This document shows positions 34,076-42,842 of a stretch of 64,000 nt of DNA, one piece after another. Every line of letters starts with the position of its first letter. The stretch's first letter is position 1. This DNA comes from Candidatus Didemnitutus sp. Its GTDB lineage: Bacteria > Verrucomicrobiota > Verrucomicrobiia > Opitutales > Opitutaceae. The notes below the pieces were generated by a model. It saw only the letters and a program-made list of their open reading frames with translations, ran no database searches and was not told the DNA's origin. The position numbers and the translations under genes were made by a program. The stretch is taken from NCBI GenBank assembly GCA_019634575.1, contig JAHCAY010000001.1, positions 1 through 64,000 on the forward strand, in the 5' to 3' direction.

Positions 34076-35401
34076 ATGCCCGCGCACCGAAACTACAAGT
34101 GGGCGGTCGTGGGCATGCTGTGGTTCGTCTGCTTTTTCAACTACGCGGACCGGCAGGCGATCTTCTCGGTTTTCCCGCGCCTGAAAGCCGAGTTCGGCTT
34201 CGACGCGGTGCAACTCGGGATCATCGGCTCGGCGTTCGCGTGGGTCTACGCGGCCGGCGCGCCGCTGGCCGGACTCATCGCCGACCGCATGTCGCGCAAG
34301 ATGCTCATCCTCGGCGGCTGCGTCTTCTGGAGCGGCGTGACGGTCTTCACGGGTGCGTGCACGCAATTCTGGCAATTCGTCACCGTGCGCGCGCTCGAAG
34401 GGTTCGGTGAAACCTTTTATTTTCCGGCGACGATGTCGCTGGTCAGCGACTACCACGATCGCACCACGCGGTCGCGCGCGATGTCGCTGCACCAGTCGAG
34501 CGTCTATGCCGGCACGATCGGCGGCAGCTGGCTCGGCGCGTGGTTCGCCGAGGAGATGGGCTGGCGCGTCGGTTTTTATTTCTTCGGAGCGGCTGGCGTC
34601 GCGCTCGCGCTCGTGCTCTGGCGTTTCCTGCGCGAACCGGCGCGCGGCGAGGCCGACGTCTCCGCGGCGACCCCGGGCGGTTGTCACTTAATAAGTGACA
34701 AATCCGCAGGGCCCGCGACGGAGGTGCCGCCGGCACCGATGGGCGTGCGCGAGACGCTGGCGGGGATTTTCCGCAAGCCGACCGCGGTGCTGCTGATGCT
34801 GGCGTTCCTCGGCGCGAATCTCGTCGCGACGGTCTTCCTCACTTGGACGCCGACGTTTCTCACGGAGAAATTTCACTTCCGTCTCACGACGGCGGGTCTG
34901 TCGGGGTCGGTGTTCATTCACCTCGCCAGCGCGTTGAGCGTGCCGGTCGGAGGCTGGCTGGCCGACAAGCTCGCGCGACGTTTCGCCGGCGGCCGCATTC
35001 TCGTGCAGGCGATCGGTCTGGTTGTCGGCGCGGGTTTCGTGGCGCTCGTGGGATTGACCACGGACGTGCGCACGCTGCTCGTGGCGATGACGATCTTCGG
35101 CCTCTGCAAGGGACTCTACGATGCGAACATCTTTGCCGCGCTCTACGACGTGGTCGAGCCGCGCGCGCGCGCGACCGCGGCGGGCATCATGAATACCGTG
35201 GGCTGGGGCGGCGGTGCGCTTGGACCGATCGCGGTGGGCCTCGCGACGAAATACGGCCGCCATGCCCGCGACATCGACAACATGAGCGAAGCGATCGCGT
35301 TCGGCGGCGTGGTCTACGTTGTGAGCGCGGCGTTGCTCCTCGCGGCAGTGTTTGTCTTCGCGCGGCGCGATGTGCCGACGACACCAGCCACGGCGGTCTG
35401 A
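34076..35401 (+). CDS. MFS transporter, probable hexuronate/sugar permease
   Basis: The 441-residue protein is a 12-helix major facilitator of the anion:cation symporter type. The signature FNYADRQAIFSVFPRLKAEFG in the first helix region resembles ExuT/GudP-family permeases for hexuronates and glucarate. ADRMSRK in loop 2-3 is the MFS motif. The second half begins MGVRETLAGIF. The central cytoplasmic loop contains an AT-rich palindrome (34681-34701) in frame, encoding CHLISDK at residues about 203-209. The gene sits in the middle of the secreted-glycosidase operon and would import a monosaccharide or uronate they release. Confidence 0.88.
   Translation: MPAHRNYKWAVVGMLWFVCFFNYADRQAIFSVFPRLKAEFGFDAVQLGIIGSAFAWVYAAGAPLAGLIADRMSRKMLILGGCVFWSGVTVFTGACTQFWQFVTVRALEGFGETFYFPATMSLVSDYHDRTTRSRAMSLHQSSVYAGTIGGSWLGAWFAEEMGWRVGFYFFGAAGVALALVLWRFLREPARGEADVSAATPGGCHLISDKSAGPATEVPPAPMGVRETLAGIFRKPTAVLLMLAFLGANLVATVFLTWTPTFLTEKFHFRLTTAGLSGSVFIHLASALSVPVGGWLADKLARRFAGGRILVQAIGLVVGAGFVALVGLTTDVRTLLVAMTIFGLCKGLYDANIFAALYDVVEPRARATAAGIMNTVGWGGGALGPIAVGLATKYGRHARDIDNMSEAIAFGGVVYVVSAALLLAAVFVFARRDVPTTPATAV
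34681..34701. repeat. Perfect 21-base palindrome inside the MFS transporter gene
   Basis: Arms TTGTCACTTA (34681-34690) and TAAGTGACAA (34692-34701) flank a single A. It is an island of low GC in a very GC-rich gene. It falls in the loop between helices 6 and 7 and keeps the frame. No second copy was seen in the window. It may be a mobile palindromic unit or a protein-binding site. Confidence 0.7.
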
Positions 35402-35410
35402 TTTTCATCT

Positions 35411-36451
35411 ATGCGTCACCTCGTTCTATGGTTTGCACTCAGCTTCGCAGCGCTCTCGGCGACGCCAGCAGGTGCGCTCGTCAAAGCGGAATTCATCTTC
35501 GAAAAGGCGCCGTATCCGTCGTGTCACGCGTCGACGATTGCGGAGGTCGCGCCGGGGCAGCTGGTCGCTGCATGGTTTGGCGGCACCAAGGAGCGTGCGC
35601 CGGACGTCGGCATCTGGGTGGCGCGCTGCGTCGAGGGTCACTGGACCGAAGCGGTCGAAGTGGCGAACGGTGTGCAGGCCGACGGCAAACGCGAGCCGAC
35701 GTGGAATCCCGTGCTCTTTGCGCCGAAGAACGCGCCGCTGTTTCTCTTCTACAAAGTCGGCCCGTCGCCGGCGAAATGGTGGGGCATGGTCACGACTTCG
35801 GGCGATGGCGGCAAAACGTGGAGCAAACCGGCGCGCCTGCCTGACGGCATCCTCGGTCCGATTAAAAACAAACCGGTCGAGCTCGCCGATGGCGCTTGGC
35901 TCTCGCCCTCGAGCACCGAGGGCAACAAGGAAGGCTGGCTGCTGCACTTCGAGATCTCGCGCGATCGCGGCGCCACGTGGACGCGCACTGCGCCCGTCCC
36001 GCAAGGCCCGCATTTCGATGCGATCCAGCCGAGCGTGCTCTTCCACACCGACGGACGCTTGCAGGCGATCGCGCGCACGCGCCAGGGCGTGAACGCGCAG
36101 ACTTGGTCCAAGGACGGCGGCAAGACCTGGTCCGCGCTCACGGCGATCGATTTGCCGAACCCGAACTCCGGCACCGACGCCGTCACGCTCGCGGACGGGC
36201 GACAGTTGCTCGTCTACAATCACAGCGGCCATCGCGCGGAGGAGGCGAAGGGCGACCGGTGGCCGCTCGATGTGGCGATCTCGAAGGACGGCGTGCATTG
36301 GGAGCGAGTGCTGACGCTAGAGACAGAGCCGAACAAGGCCGGCTACGCTTATCCGGCGGTCATTCAGACGCGGGATGGACTCGTCCACATCACTTACACT
36401 TGGGACCGCGCGCGCATCAAACACATGGTGCTCGATCCGAAAAAACTATGA
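35411..36451 (+). CDS. Secreted sialidase-fold (Asp-box) exo-glycosidase-like protein
   Basis: The 346-residue protein has a signal peptide (residues 1-22) and a six-bladed propeller with at least three clear Asp boxes: SGDGGKTW near residue 137, SRDRGATW near 185 and SKDGGKTW near 236. It has an early FGGTKERAPDVGIW segment. The length is typical of single-domain BNR_2 proteins found in pectin and rhamnose clusters. Known activities of this fold include sialidase and Kdo/Dha hydrolase; other members are polysaccharide lyases. Catalytic residues were not assigned. It lies nine bases after the MFS gene and overlaps the GH78 gene by ATGA, so it probably acts with the alpha-L-rhamnosidase. Confidence 0.82.
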   Translation: MRHLVLWFALSFAALSATPAGALVKAEFIFEKAPYPSCHASTIAEVAPGQLVAAWFGGTKERAPDVGIWVARCVEGHWTEAVEVANGVQADGKREPTWNPVLFAPKNAPLFLFYKVGPSPAKWWGMVTTSGDGGKTWSKPARLPDGILGPIKNKPVELADGAWLSPSSTEGNKEGWLLHFEISRDRGATWTRTAPVPQGPHFDAIQPSVLFHTDGRLQAIARTRQGVNAQTWSKDGGKTWSALTAIDLPNPNSGTDAVTLADGRQLLVYNHSGHRAEEAKGDRWPLDVAISKDGVHWERVLTLETEPNKAGYAYPAVIQTRDGLVHITYTWDRARIKHMVLDPKKL

Positions 36452-39186
36452 AGCTGCTCGCTGCGTTGTCCTGGTTCTGGGCGGTCACCGCTGCCTCGGC
36501 GGCGTTGCAGGTCGTGAACTTGAAGTGCGAGAGCACCGTCGATCCGCTGGGCGTCGACGCCGCGACTCCGCGTTTGAGCTGGCAGGTGCGCGACGACGAT
36601 GCCGCGGCTCGCGGCTCGCGCCAAACCGCTTGGCAGGTGCTCGTCGCCACGTCGCCCGCGCAACTTGAGGCGGAGCGCGGCGATCTGTGGGACAGCGGCC
36701 GGGTGACATCGGAGGAGACGACATGGATTGCCTACGCGGGGCGGGCGCTCACGAGTTCACAGCGCGTGTTCTGGAAGGTCCGTGCCTGGGATGCGGCGGG
36801 GAAACCGACGCCGTGGAGCGCTCCGGCGCAGTGGACGATGGGCGTGTTGCGATCGGAGGACTGGCGGGCGCGGTGGATCGAAGCGGCCCCGAGCGCCGAA
36901 GGTGCGCTGTTCCGGCGCGAGTTCGCGGTCAAGCCCGGGCTGACGCGCGCCGTGCTGCATGTCACCGGTTTGGGGCAATACGAGGCGTTCCTCAATGGCG
37001 CGAAGGTCGGTGCCGATCTGCTCGCCCCCGGCTGGACCGATTACCGCGATACCGTTCTCTACAACACCCACGATGTCACGGCACAGCTCGCCGCCGGAGC
37101 GAACGCCATCGGTCTCGCGCTCGGACGCGGCATGTATTACGTCGAGCGCAAGGACAACCGCTTCGCGAAATTCACGAGCAACTACGGCGAACTCCGCGCC
37201 ATCGCGCAGCTGCGGCTCGAGTATGCGGACGGCACCGTGGAGTTCGTCGGCACGGACGACGACTGGCGCACGCATCCGGGGCCGATCACATGGTCGAGCG
37301 CCTACGGCGGCGAGGATTACGATGCGCGGCGACTGCCGGAGAATTGGAGTCGCGCTGGCGCGAAGGCCGACGGTTGGTCGCCGGTGAAGCGGGCGACGGC
37401 ACCGCTCGGCGCGCTGCGCGGTCTCTCGTTTGCCAATGAGCCGCTGCGCGCGCAGGAAACACGCGACCCGGTCAGCGTGCGTCCGCTCGCGGATGGCGCG
37501 GTGCTGTTCGATTTCGGTCAGAACACGTCGTTCATGCCGCGGCTCACGGTGAGCGGCCCGGCGGGGGTCACGGTGCGCCTCGTGCCGGGCGAAGTCGTGA
37601 AAGCGGATGGCAGCATCGAGCGCGGCACGATGGGCGGCGCGCATCGCGGCAGCGCGTGGTGGCAATACACGAAGGCCACCGATGGCGCGGAGACCTGGTT
37701 CCCGCAATTCTACTATGTCGGCTCGCGCTACCTCCGCGCGGAGCTGATTCCGGCGGCGAGTGGCGGCGTCGCGCCGAAGATCGACCGGCTGCAAATGGTG
37801 ATCGTGCGCGCGGCGGCCGCCGCGGCGGGAGAGTTTGCCACCTCGAATCCGTTGCTGAATCGCATTCGTGGTCTGGTGCGGTGGGCGCAGGCGTCGAACC
37901 TCGTGTCGATCCTGACGGACTGCCCGCATCGCGAGAAACTCGGCTGGATCGAGCAATTCCATCTCAACGGTCCCGCGATTCGCCATGAGTTCGATGTGAC
38001 GCGCACTTACGCGAAGGCGATGCGCGACATGGCCGAGGCGCAGCTGCCCGACGGACTCGTGCCGAACATCGCGCCCGAATACGTCGAGTTCAAAGGCGCT
38101 TTCCGCAACGCGGCGGAGTGGGGCGCGGCGTTCCTCCTCGTGCCGTGGCAGCAGCGCGACTTCACCGGCGACGACTCGCTCCTGCGCGACAATTATCCGG
38201 CGATGCAGCGCTACTTCGCCTTCCTCGAGTCGCGCGCGGAGCACGACATCCTGAGTGACGGACTCGGCGACTGGTATGACTACGAACTGAACAGCGGCAA
38301 GCGCGCGAACCTCACGCCGGCACCGATCACGGCCACGGCGTTCCTCTTCGAGGACGCGCGCTCTCTCGCCCGGACGGCGGCGCTGCTCGGCCAATCCGAC
38401 GCCGCCGCGCACTACGCGAAGCGCGCCGAGGAAATCCGTCGCGCCTACATCGCCAAATTCCGCCGCGCCGACGGCCTCTACGGCACGGCATCGCAGGCGT
38501 CGCTGTGCATTCCGCTCGCGCTGGGCCTCGTCGAGGAGCGCGACCGTCCGGCGGTGCTCGCGGCCTTGATCCAGGATGTCGAGGCCAAGGGTTATGCGAC
38601 CGCGGGCGACATCGGTTTTCGTTACCTGCTGCTCGCGCTCGCGCAGGCCGGGCGCGACGATGTGATCTATCGGCTGATCAATCAGGACGAGAAGCCGGGC
38701 TACGGTTATCAGCTGAAGCTCGGGGCCACCGCACTCACCGAATCGTGGCACGCCTCGCTCGGCGCCTCGCACAATCATTTCATGCTCGGGCAAATCACCG
38801 AGTGGTTCTACCAGCGCGTGGCAGGCATCGCGCCCGATCCGGAGCGGCCCGGCTTCGCGCACGCGATCATTCGGCCGCAGCCGGTCGGCGATCTCACTTG
38901 GGCCGAGGCGACGCAACGGACGCTGCGCGGCGATTTTCGGGTGCGTTGGGAGCGCGAGGCGATCGCTGCCGGGCCAGCGACGTCGGCGGGGAAATTCAGG
39001 TTGCACGTGGTTGTGCCGGCAAACGCGACGGCAACGATCCATCTGCCGACGCGCGAAGCGAGCGCTGTGCGTGAGAGCGGCGTGCCGCTTGCACAGGCGG
39101 TCGGGGTAAAATTCGTTCGCACCGAGGGCGACCGTGCCGTTATCGAGGTGGTGTCAGGCGTCTACTCCTTCGAAGCCCCATGGTGA
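36448..39186 (+). CDS. Secreted GH78 alpha-L-rhamnosidase
   Basis: The 912-residue protein has a signal peptide, the N-terminal beta domain starting LQVVNLKCESTVDPLGVD, then Bac_rhamnosid_N (FRREFAVKPGLTRAVLHVTG) and the (alpha/alpha)6 barrel. The general acid Glu496 lies in DCPHREKLGWIEQ and the base candidate Glu765 in TESWHASLGASHNHFMLG; both are in the expected family motifs. The small C-terminal beta domain is complete. It hydrolyses terminal alpha-L-rhamnose, consistent with the rhamnose mutarotase at 8597. It begins in the stop codon of the sialidase-fold gene, and its end overlaps the next gene by seven bases. Confidence 0.95.
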   Translation: MKLLAALSWFWAVTAASAALQVVNLKCESTVDPLGVDAATPRLSWQVRDDDAAARGSRQTAWQVLVATSPAQLEAERGDLWDSGRVTSEETTWIAYAGRALTSSQRVFWKVRAWDAAGKPTPWSAPAQWTMGVLRSEDWRARWIEAAPSAEGALFRREFAVKPGLTRAVLHVTGLGQYEAFLNGAKVGADLLAPGWTDYRDTVLYNTHDVTAQLAAGANAIGLALGRGMYYVERKDNRFAKFTSNYGELRAIAQLRLEYADGTVEFVGTDDDWRTHPGPITWSSAYGGEDYDARRLPENWSRAGAKADGWSPVKRATAPLGALRGLSFANEPLRAQETRDPVSVRPLADGAVLFDFGQNTSFMPRLTVSGPAGVTVRLVPGEVVKADGSIERGTMGGAHRGSAWWQYTKATDGAETWFPQFYYVGSRYLRAELIPAASGGVAPKIDRLQMVIVRAAAAAAGEFATSNPLLNRIRGLVRWAQASNLVSILTDCPHREKLGWIEQFHLNGPAIRHEFDVTRTYAKAMRDMAEAQLPDGLVPNIAPEYVEFKGAFRNAAEWGAAFLLVPWQQRDFTGDDSLLRDNYPAMQRYFAFLESRAEHDILSDGLGDWYDYELNSGKRANLTPAPITATAFLFEDARSLARTAALLGQSDAAAHYAKRAEEIRRAYIAKFRRADGLYGTASQASLCIPLALGLVEERDRPAVLAALIQDVEAKGYATAGDIGFRYLLLALAQAGRDDVIYRLINQDEKPGYGYQLKLGATALTESWHASLGASHNHFMLGQITEWFYQRVAGIAPDPERPGFAHAIIRPQPVGDLTWAEATQRTLRGDFRVRWEREAIAAGPATSAGKFRLHVVVPANATATIHLPTREASAVRESGVPLAQAVGVKFVRTEGDRAVIEVVSGVYSFEAPW

Positions 39187-40397
39187 AGTCTCTGGTCTTG
39201 CTGTTCGCATCCGCCGCCGCGGCGTCGGCGGCGGTGAATTGGCTGCCGTCGTCTGTGCCGTCTGCGCCAGCGAACGGCCCGGCGTTGTGCGTGCGCGATT
39301 TTTTGACGCCCGAGCAGGGCGATGCGGTGTTGCGCGCGGCGGCGAAGGAATTCGACACGCGGGCGTCCTGGGCCGCCTATGCGGACGTGATGCGGCGGAA
39401 AATCCAGGAAGGCGCGGGCCTCGCGCCGTGGCCGCGCCGCACGCCGTTGAACGCGATGGTGAGCGAGCCGCGGGCGCACGACGGCTACACGGTGCAGAAC
39501 GTGATGTTCGAGCCCGTGCCGGGGGTGTTTGTCGGCGGCAATCTCTACCGGCCGCTGCGGGCGGCGAAGCTCGCACCGGCGGTGCTGACCACGCACGGCC
39601 ACACACCCGGAGTGAACGCGCCCGAGGATTGGGCGCGGCACGGAAGGTTTACCGAGAGCGTGCAGCGCCGCAGCGCGACACTGGCGCGCTGCGGCGCCGT
39701 CGTGCTCTCGCTCGACATGTTCGGCTATGGCGACTCGCTCATCGCTTTCGGCCCCGAGGCGCATCGGCGGCCGTTTTCGCTCACGATGCAGCTGTGGACG
39801 GCGCTGCGCGCGGTGGATTTTCTGGCGTCGCTGCCCGGCGTGGATGCGAAGCGCATCGCGGTGACCGGCGAATCCGGCGGCGGCGCGCAGGCGTTCCTGC
39901 TCGCGGCGCTCGAGCCGCGGATCGCGGTCAGCGTGCCGGTCGTGATGGTGTCGGGGTATTTCTTCGGCGGTTGTCCGTGCGAGAGTGGGCTGCCGATCCA
40001 TCGCAGCCCGGAGCATTTCGCGAGCAATGCGATGATCGCCGCGCTCGCCGCCCCGCGGCCGCAGCTGGTGGTCTCGGACGGCAAGGACTGGACGCAGTTC
40101 ACGCCGGAGAGCGAGTTTCCCTTTCTGCAGCACGTCTACGGTCTCTTCGATGCGCCGACAAAGGTGGCCAACGTCCACCTGGCGGGCGAGGGGCACGATT
40201 ACGGTCCGGCGAAGCGGGCGGCGATGTATCGTTTCCTCGCGCAGCAGTTCGGTTTGAAGACGGATTTCGACGAGTCGCACGTCGCGCTGGAGTCGCCCGA
40301 TGCGCTCCGGGTTTTCAAGAGCGCCGACGAGTTGCCGGTCAGCGCGTGGCGCACGGCCGAAGCGGCTGAGGCCGCACTGCGGGCGCTGCAACGCTGA
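39180..40397 (+). CDS. Secreted alpha/beta hydrolase, carbohydrate esterase-like
   Basis: The 405-residue protein has a signal peptide (residues 1-18) and an alpha/beta hydrolase core. The nucleophile elbow is GESGGG near residue 224, the strand before it contains VLSLDMFGYGDS, the oxyanion region is TTHGHTPG, and a late GEGHDYG provides the catalytic His. It resembles the acetylxylan-esterase/dienelactone hydrolase-type proteins common in polysaccharide clusters. A role in removing acetyl or methyl esters from pectin is plausible. ATG 39180 overlaps the GH78 end by seven bases; GTG 39183 is an alternative. It is the last gene of the plus operon and meets the GH95 gene tail to tail with no gap. 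Confidence 0.82.
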   Translation: MVKSLVLLFASAAAASAAVNWLPSSVPSAPANGPALCVRDFLTPEQGDAVLRAAAKEFDTRASWAAYADVMRRKIQEGAGLAPWPRRTPLNAMVSEPRAHDGYTVQNVMFEPVPGVFVGGNLYRPLRAAKLAPAVLTTHGHTPGVNAPEDWARHGRFTESVQRRSATLARCGAVVLSLDMFGYGDSLIAFGPEAHRRPFSLTMQLWTALRAVDFLASLPGVDAKRIAVTGESGGGAQAFLLAALEPRIAVSVPVVMVSGYFFGGCPCESGLPIHRSPEHFASNAMIAALAAPRPQLVVSDGKDWTQFTPESEFPFLQHVYGLFDAPTKVANVHLAGEGHDYGPAKRAAMYRFLAQQFGLKTDFDESHVALESPDALRVFKSADELPVSAWRTAEAAEAALRALQR

Positions 40398-40403
40398 TCA
40401 GCG
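40392..40403. repeat. 12-base palindrome spanning two convergent stop codons
   Basis: CGCTGATCAGCG is a perfect palindrome that contains the TGA of the plus-strand hydrolase (40395-40397) and the complementary TCA of the minus-strand GH95 gene (40398-40400). The two genes therefore abut with zero spacing. No T-run follows on either strand, so it is not an obvious intrinsic terminator. Confidence 0.7.
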
Positions 40404-42731
40404 CAACTGGGCGTCGAGCGAGCGCTCGGCGTCGGCGGGCAAGGTGAGTTGCAGCGTGGACGAGCCGGAGCGAACCAGCGCCGGGCGGCCGAGGTGCGAA
40501 CGGATGACGGCGTGGGTAAGTGCGCCGTCGCGCCAGGCGAGATCGACGGTGAAGCCGTCGCGGGCGCGGAGGCCCTTAATGCTGCCCGTCGGCCACGATT
40601 TCGGGAGCGCGGGGAGCAGGTCGAGGATGACGGTGCCGTCGGCGGTGCGTTGATGGCTTTGGAGGAGCATTTCGACGATGCCGGCCGTGGCGCCGAAGTT
40701 GCCGTCGATCTGGAACGGGCCGCAAAGGTCGAAGAGATTCGGGAGCGTGCGTTTCGTGAGCAGCAGCGAGAGCTGGCGGTAGGCCATGTTGCCGTCGCCG
40801 ACGCGCGCCCAGAGCGGAATGCGCCACGCGTAGCTCCAGCCGGTGCTGCCGTCGCCGCGCCATCCGAGGAGCTTTTTCGCGGCGGCGTAGACAGGCGCGT
40901 TGGCGGGAGTGAAAGCGTCGCCGGGATACAGCGCCCAGAGGGGCGACATGTGGCGGTGGACGTTGTTGGGCACGTCGACGTCGTCGAGCCACTCCTGGAG
41001 CTGGCCGTGCTGGCCGATGAGGTCGGGCGGGAGCTGTTGCAGTTTTGCGTCGAGCTCGGCGGCGAAGTCGGCGTCGCGTCCGAGCGTGCGCGCGGCGTCG
41101 CGCGTGGTGCGCCAGAGGGCGCGGATGAGCTGCGTGTCCATCGCGGGACCGATCGTCATCGTGCCTTGCTCGGGGGAAAATGACGGCGAGGTGACGAGCC
41201 AGCCGTGCTTCGGTTCGCGGATGAGGCTGTCGACGAAGAAGAGGGATGCTTCCTTCATCGCCGGGTAGGCGCGTTGCGCGAGGAAGTCGCGGTCTCCGGT
41301 GAAAAGGTAGCGCTCCCAGAGATGCCAGCAGAGCCAGGCGCCGCCAGTGGGCCAGATGCCGTCGATGTTGTTGATCGGGGCGGTGCCGCGCCAGAGGTCG
41401 AAGTTGTGGTGCAGCACCCAGCCGCGTGCGCCGTAGAGCTTTTGCGCGGTGCGCGCGCCGCTGATGCGCAGGTCGTCGATGGCGGCGAAGAAGGGCTCGT
41501 GGCATTCGCCGAGGCCGGTGGTCTCCGCGAGCCAGTAGTTCATCTCGAAATTGATGTTCGTGGTGTATTTCGATTCCCACGGTGGGTTGAGGAGCTCGTT
41601 CCAGACGCCTTGGAGGTTGGCGGGCTGCGAACCGGGGCGGCTGCTGGCGATGAGCAAGTAGCGGCCGTAGGCGAATTCGAGCGCGGCGAGCGCGGGGTCG
41701 GCGTCGATGTTGCCGGCGACTTTGGCGCGGCGGAGGCGTTCGTCGGTTGGAAGATCAGCGGCGGGCGTGGAGCCGAGATCGAGCGCGACGCGACGAAAGA
41801 GTTTCTGGTGATCGGCGATGTGGCGCGAGAGGAGCTGCGCGTAGGAATGCGGCGCAAGTTTCGCGAGGTAATCAGCGCAGCGCGCGATGGGATCGCCGCT
41901 GATGTCCTGCCAAGAGACGAAGCTCGTCGCGGCAACGAGGCGGAGCGTGGCGGTGGTGGCGCCGGTAAGAGTGAGGGTGTTTTCGGCGACGGCCAGCGTG
42001 CCGCCCTCGTGATCGACAGTGACGAGCGCCTCGAAACGGAGGCCGTCGGGTTGGACGCGGCCAGTGAGCGTGAGTCCGTTTGAACCGGCGAGCGGTTCGG
42101 TCGCGGCGTCCTTGTGCGGCGAATCGAGTTTTAGCGTGAAGGTGAGCGCGCCGGGTCGGTCGGCTTCGAGGCGGACGATGATCACGTTGTCCGGGTAACT
42201 CGCGAAGACGGTGCGGGTGAAGGTCACGCCGTCGACGTTGTAGCGCGTGGAGGCGAGGGCGGTATCGAGTTCGAGCGAGCGGCGATAGTTGCTCGCGGCG
42301 GCGTGGCCGGGGAAGTGCAGGCGAAGGTCGCCGAACGGTTGGTAGGCTTTCTGGCGGACGGGATCGCTGAGGACTTGGGCGCGCGCGAGCGTCTCGGCGG
42401 CTTTCACGTCGCCGGCGGCGAGGAGGCGGCGGACTTCCGGGAGGGCTGTGCCGGAGCCGGCGCGAACGTAGTCGTGCGGTTTTCCGAGCCAGAGCGTGTC
42501 TTCGTTGAACTGGATGCGCTCGTCGGCGGTGCCGCCGAAAACCATGGCGCCGAGGCGACCGTTGCCGATCGGGAGCGCCTCTTCCCATTTGGCGGCGGGA
42601 TGGCTGAACCAGAGTTGAGTGCCTAGAGCTGAGGGCTGGGAGCCTGAAGGCGAAGTCGGCGCGGGCGTTGCCGCGGTGACCGAAGACGTGGCGGCGAGGA
42701 GGAGTGTGGCGGCGAGCGTCGAAAGGCGCAT
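40398..42731 (-). CDS. Secreted GH95 alpha-L-fucosidase/galactosidase
   Basis: The 777-residue protein has a signal peptide (residues 1-20), the N-terminal beta domain opening [29 protein letters not shown], and the (alpha/alpha)6 barrel of GH95. Motifs are [28 protein letters not shown] (the conserved Asn residues) and QEWLDDVD, whose Glu580 matches the general acid of the family. [13 protein letters not shown] near residue 710 holds the late Asp. GH95 enzymes cut alpha-1,2-L-fucose or alpha-L-galactose, both found in xyloglucan or rhamnogalacturonan II. The start is ATG 42731. It appears to be a single-gene unit, separated from the pectate lyase terminator. Confidence 0.94.
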   Translation of the reverse strand: MRLSTLAATLLLAATSSVTAATPAPTSPSGSQPSALGTQLWFSHPAAKWEEALPIGNGRLGAMVFGGTADERIQFNEDTLWLGKPHDYVRAGSGTALPEVRRLLAAGDVKAAETLARAQVLSDPVRQKAYQPFGDLRLHFPGHAAASNYRRSLELDTALASTRYNVDGVTFTRTVFASYPDNVIIVRLEADRPGALTFTLKLDSPHKDAATEPLAGSNGLTLTGRVQPDGLRFEALVTVDHEGGTLAVAENTLTLTGATTATLRLVAATSFVSWQDISGDPIARCADYLAKLAPHSYAQLLSRHIADHQKLFRRVALDLGSTPAADLPTDERLRRAKVAGNIDADPALAALEFAYGRYLLIASSRPGSQPANLQGVWNELLNPPWESKYTTNINFEMNYWLAETTGLGECHEPFFAAIDDLRISGARTAQKLYGARGWVLHHNFDLWRGTAPINNIDGIWPTGGAWLCWHLWERYLFTGDRDFLAQRAYPAMKEASLFFVDSLIREPKHGWLVTSPSFSPEQGTMTIGPAMDTQLIRALWRTTRDAARTLGRDADFAAELDAKLQQLPPDLIGQHGQLQEWLDDVDVPNNVHRHMSPLWALYPGDAFTPANAPVYAAAKKLLGWRGDGSTGWSYAWRIPLWARVGDGNMAYRQLSLLLTKRTLPNLFDLCGPFQIDGNFGATAGIVEMLLQSHQRTADGTVILDLLPALPKSWPTGSIKGLRARDGFTVDLAWRDGALTHAVIRSHLGRPALVRSGSSTLQLTLPADAERSLDAQLR

Positions 42732-42795
42732 GTGGCGGGGGAGCGGATGAAGGTTATCGGGAAAACCCGCGCCTGGAGGTCGTGGGCCACCGGGC

Positions 42796-42827
42796 AAAAA
42801 GGAAAAGGGCCGTTCGACGAACGGCCC
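42796..42827 (-). terminator. Intrinsic terminator of the pectate lyase operon
   Basis: Arms 42807-42816 and 42818-42827 form a GC-rich stem (GGGCCGTTCG with CGAACGGCCC; tight turn). On the minus strand it is followed by TTTT, CC and TTTTT. It lies 15 bases beyond the pectate lyase stop, in the right orientation. Confidence 0.85.
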
Positions 42828-42842
42828 GATGGAATTGCGGAG

